Of a DNA stretch of 64,000 nt, positions 62,404 through 64,000 are shown piece after piece (positions within the stretch are counted from its first letter, which is position 1; every line of letters begins with the position of its first letter). Position numbers and translations under genes: made by a program. The DNA comes from Paucibacter sediminis (GTDB lineage: Bacteria; Pseudomonadota; Gammaproteobacteria; Burkholderiales; Burkholderiaceae_C): contig NZ_CP116346.1 of assembly GCF_030254645.1 (NCBI RefSeq), positions 2,607,973 to 2,671,972 of the forward strand, read 5' to 3'. A model generated the notes under the pieces. That model ran no database searches, was not told the origin of the DNA, and saw only the letters and a program-made list of their open reading frames with translations.

Positions 62404-63573
62404 ATGCCCTTGGACATGCCGACCCTCTTCCTGGTGGTGACCGTCGTGGCCTTCGTGATGGCGGGGTGGGTAGGCGTCATGGCCTGGGGGCAACGCCGCA
62501 GCGAGGCGCTGTGGTCCTGGGCCGCCGTTATGTGCGCCTTTGCCGTCAGCAATGTGCTCTACGGCTTTCGCGGCGTGATCGGTGACTTCTGGTCGGTGGT
62601 GCTGGGCAACGGCGTACTCTCGCTGGCCTTCGCGCTCATGCTGCTGTCGCTGTGGCGCTTCCAGGGCATCCGGCCCAGGCCGCTGCTGATGGGTTTGCCG
62701 GTGCTGCTGGCGCTGGGCCTGTATGCCTTGTTCATCGATGCCTACCGGATCCGCGTGATCGTGGGTGGCACGCTGTTCCCCGCGCAGCTGGGTCTGGTGC
62801 TGCAGGTCTTGCTGAGTCGTCGCCGGCCCGTGCTGGGGCGCGGGCGCTGGATGCTGGTGACGGGTGCGGCGGTGCTGGGCACCATCCTGCTGTTGCGCGC
62901 CCTGGGCATGCTGCTGGGCTGGCTGGATGCCGGCGATGCGCTGGCCAACTACCGCTGGCAGGCCATGCTGGTGCTGGTCGCGATGGTGGCGGTGCTGAGC
63001 TTCGGCCTGGGCTTTGTCTACATGAATCTCGAGCGTGCCGAGCGGCGCAGCTTCGAACTCGCGATGCGCGATGTGCTCACCGGGCTGGCGAACCGGCGCG
63101 CCATCCTGGACCTGCTGCGCAGCAGCGTGGCGCGGGCGCGGCGCCAGGGGCAATGGCTCTCGGTGCTGATGGTGGACATCGATCACTTCAAGGCCGTCAA
63201 CGACAACCACGGCCACCAGGCTGGCGACGCGGTGCTGCGCCAGGTGGCGCAGACCCTGGCCAGCCGGCTGCGCGCGCAGGACCAGATCGGCCGCTTCGGC
63301 GGCGAGGAATTCCTCGTGCTGCTGCCCGACACGCAGGCCGAGGGCGCCCGCGTGCTGGCCGATGCGCTGCGTCAGGCGGTGCAGCACACCTTCACCCCAT
63401 GGGGCGGCCAGCAGATCGCCGTCACCATCAGCGTCGGTGTCTGTGGCCATCCGCTGAGCGAGGCGGACAGCCCGGAGTCGCTCATCGCGGCGGCCGACCG
63501 CGCCATGTACCAGGCCAAGCGCCTGGGCCGCAACCGCGTGGAGCAGGTGGGCGAAGAAAGCGAGGCGGGCTGA
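62404..63573 (+). CDS. membrane-bound diguanylate cyclase (GGDEF)
   Basis: A 389-residue enzyme that makes cyclic di-GMP. About six membrane spans occupy residues 1-215 with no recognised sensor domain. A GGDEF domain follows: DVLTGLANRRAI, VLMVDIDHFKAVNDNHGHQA, the active site GRFGGEEFLVLLP, and an inhibitory I-site RAQD five residues upstream of GGEEF, so product feedback is expected. The TGA overlaps the next ATG by one base (TGATG). The spacer 62312-62403 has no clear extra feature. Confidence 0.95.
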   Translation: MPLDMPTLFLVVTVVAFVMAGWVGVMAWGQRRSEALWSWAAVMCAFAVSNVLYGFRGVIGDFWSVVLGNGVLSLAFALMLLSLWRFQGIRPRPLLMGLPVLLALGLYALFIDAYRIRVIVGGTLFPAQLGLVLQVLLSRRRPVLGRGRWMLVTGAAVLGTILLLRALGMLLGWLDAGDALANYRWQAMLVLVAMVAVLSFGLGFVYMNLERAERRSFELAMRDVLTGLANRRAILDLLRSSVARARRQGQWLSVLMVDIDHFKAVNDNHGHQAGDAVLRQVAQTLASRLRAQDQIGRFGGEEFLVLLPDTQAEGARVLADALRQAVQHTFTPWGGQQIAVTISVGVCGHPLSEADSPESLIAAADRAMYQAKRLGRNRVEQVGEESEAG

Positions 63574-64000
63574 TGTTCACGGTCTACGGCCTCAATGGGC
63601 GCGTCTACAGCGGCAGCCTGGATGGCGTGCGCGAGCTGGCGCCGGTGCAGGCGGTAGCGCGGGTGCGCGCGGCGGCGGCGATCGGGCGCAACGAGCAGGC
63701 CTTGCTGCCCTCCATCGTGCGCGGCCTGCCGGTGCCCGGCAACGACTACGGCCGGCTTGGTCGCGGCGGCGAGCGCGCGCCGCGCCAGGCCCTGGCCGCC
63801 TATGCCCAGACCCAGCAGGGGCAGGCCGAGCGCCAGGCCCTCAGCCTGGTGCAGGAATTGATGAGCCGGGAGGTGCTGTCGGTGCCGGTGGGGGCGAGCG
63901 TGGCCGAGGCCTGGAGCCTGCTGGCCCAGCGCGGCTATGGGCAGGCGCCGGTGCTGGATGCGCGCCAGCGGCTGGTGGGGCTGATTTCGCGCGCCGATCT
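63573..64000 (+). CDS. CBS-domain protein, 5' part
   Basis: The first 142 codons of a gene that continues past the right edge. It starts MFTVYGLNGRVYSGSLDGVR; from about residue 97 a CBS domain begins (LMSREVLSVPVGASVAEAWS, then YGQAPVLDARQRLVGLISRA). CBS domains bind adenine nucleotides and act as regulatory modules. The first ~95 residues match nothing I know, with a charged, Gln/Ala-rich linker. It is coupled to the diguanylate cyclase by one-base overlap, so a signalling role is plausible. Confidence 0.85.
   Translation, partial: MFTVYGLNGRVYSGSLDGVRELAPVQAVARVRAAAAIGRNEQALLPSIVRGLPVPGNDYGRLGRGGERAPRQALAAYAQTQQGQAERQALSLVQELMSREVLSVPVGASVAEAWSLLAQRGYGQAPVLDARQRLVGLISRAD

Overview
The window (about two-thirds G+C, densely coded, most neighbours overlapping by 1-14 bases) looks like a chromosome segment of a Burkholderiales betaproteobacterium, probably from the Roseateles / Rubrivivax / Leptothrix side. 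This rests on gene content: two adjacent cyanophycin synthetases, porins of the betaproteobacterial type, an acyl-CoA catabolic operon that includes aceK, a single-chain indolepyruvate ferredoxin oxidoreductase and a PEP-CTERM protein. I found no rRNA, tRNA, CRISPR array, transposase or phage gene.

Region 1 (1-6.6 kb): the end of an HU gene, a small XRE regulator, then a minus-strand run kynureninase - porin - LVIVD protein - orphan periplasmic binding protein, with a KynR-like Lrp/AsnC regulator divergent from kynureninase.

Region 2 (6.5-28.2 kb) is a large catabolic island. A minus-strand operon holds a FAH-family enzyme, an NMT1/Tau-type ABC importer, a VOC (extradiol-type) protein, an alpha/beta hydrolase, a DapA-family lyase, a RidA deaminase, a RutE-like reductase and a TauE exporter. 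Beside it lie a D-2-hydroxyacid dehydrogenase, a second VOC protein, a GntR/FCD regulator, a chemoreceptor, a second porin and a plus-strand operon for a three-subunit molybdenum hydroxylase interleaved with a second DapA-family gene and an aspartate-dehydrogenase-like gene. After a LysR gene and a 272-bp nested palindromic element come 3-hydroxyanthranilate 3,4-dioxygenase and a CoxG-like gene. A palindrome with the core TGTATACA occurs at four promoter regions here, including kynureninase; I read this as one GntR-controlled regulon for an aromatic or N-heterocyclic substrate. This is the best candidate for an undescribed system.

Region 3 (28.2-37.5 kb): an AraC regulator, a secreted protein with an acidic metal-binding-like loop, an ECF sigma / anti-sigma pair facing a DUF4331 - lipoprotein - TPR - HupE/UreJ operon through two matching ECF-type promoters, and a MocR regulator that has lost its PLP lysine, divergent from an MFS exporter.

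Region 4 (37.5-45.3 kb): the cyanophycin locus, with cphA, a second cphA whose Mur-ligase P-loop is degenerate, an ABC exporter with an N-terminal zinc-ribbon and a DUF1854 protein.

Region 5 (45.3-52.6 kb): a plus-strand acyl-CoA operon (thioesterase, isovaleryl-CoA dehydrogenase, carbonic anhydrase, AceK, thiolase, SDR, acyl-CoA dehydrogenase) behind a 16-bp perfect palindrome, consistent with leucine/isovalerate use coupled to glyoxylate-shunt control.

Region 6 (52.6-64 kb): a collagen-like surface protein paired with a PEP-CTERM protein, a DsbA-like isomerase, an MFS transporter, a GlxA-type regulator, indolepyruvate ferredoxin oxidoreductase with an Lrp regulator, a small unknown protein, a diguanylate cyclase and the start of a CBS-domain gene.
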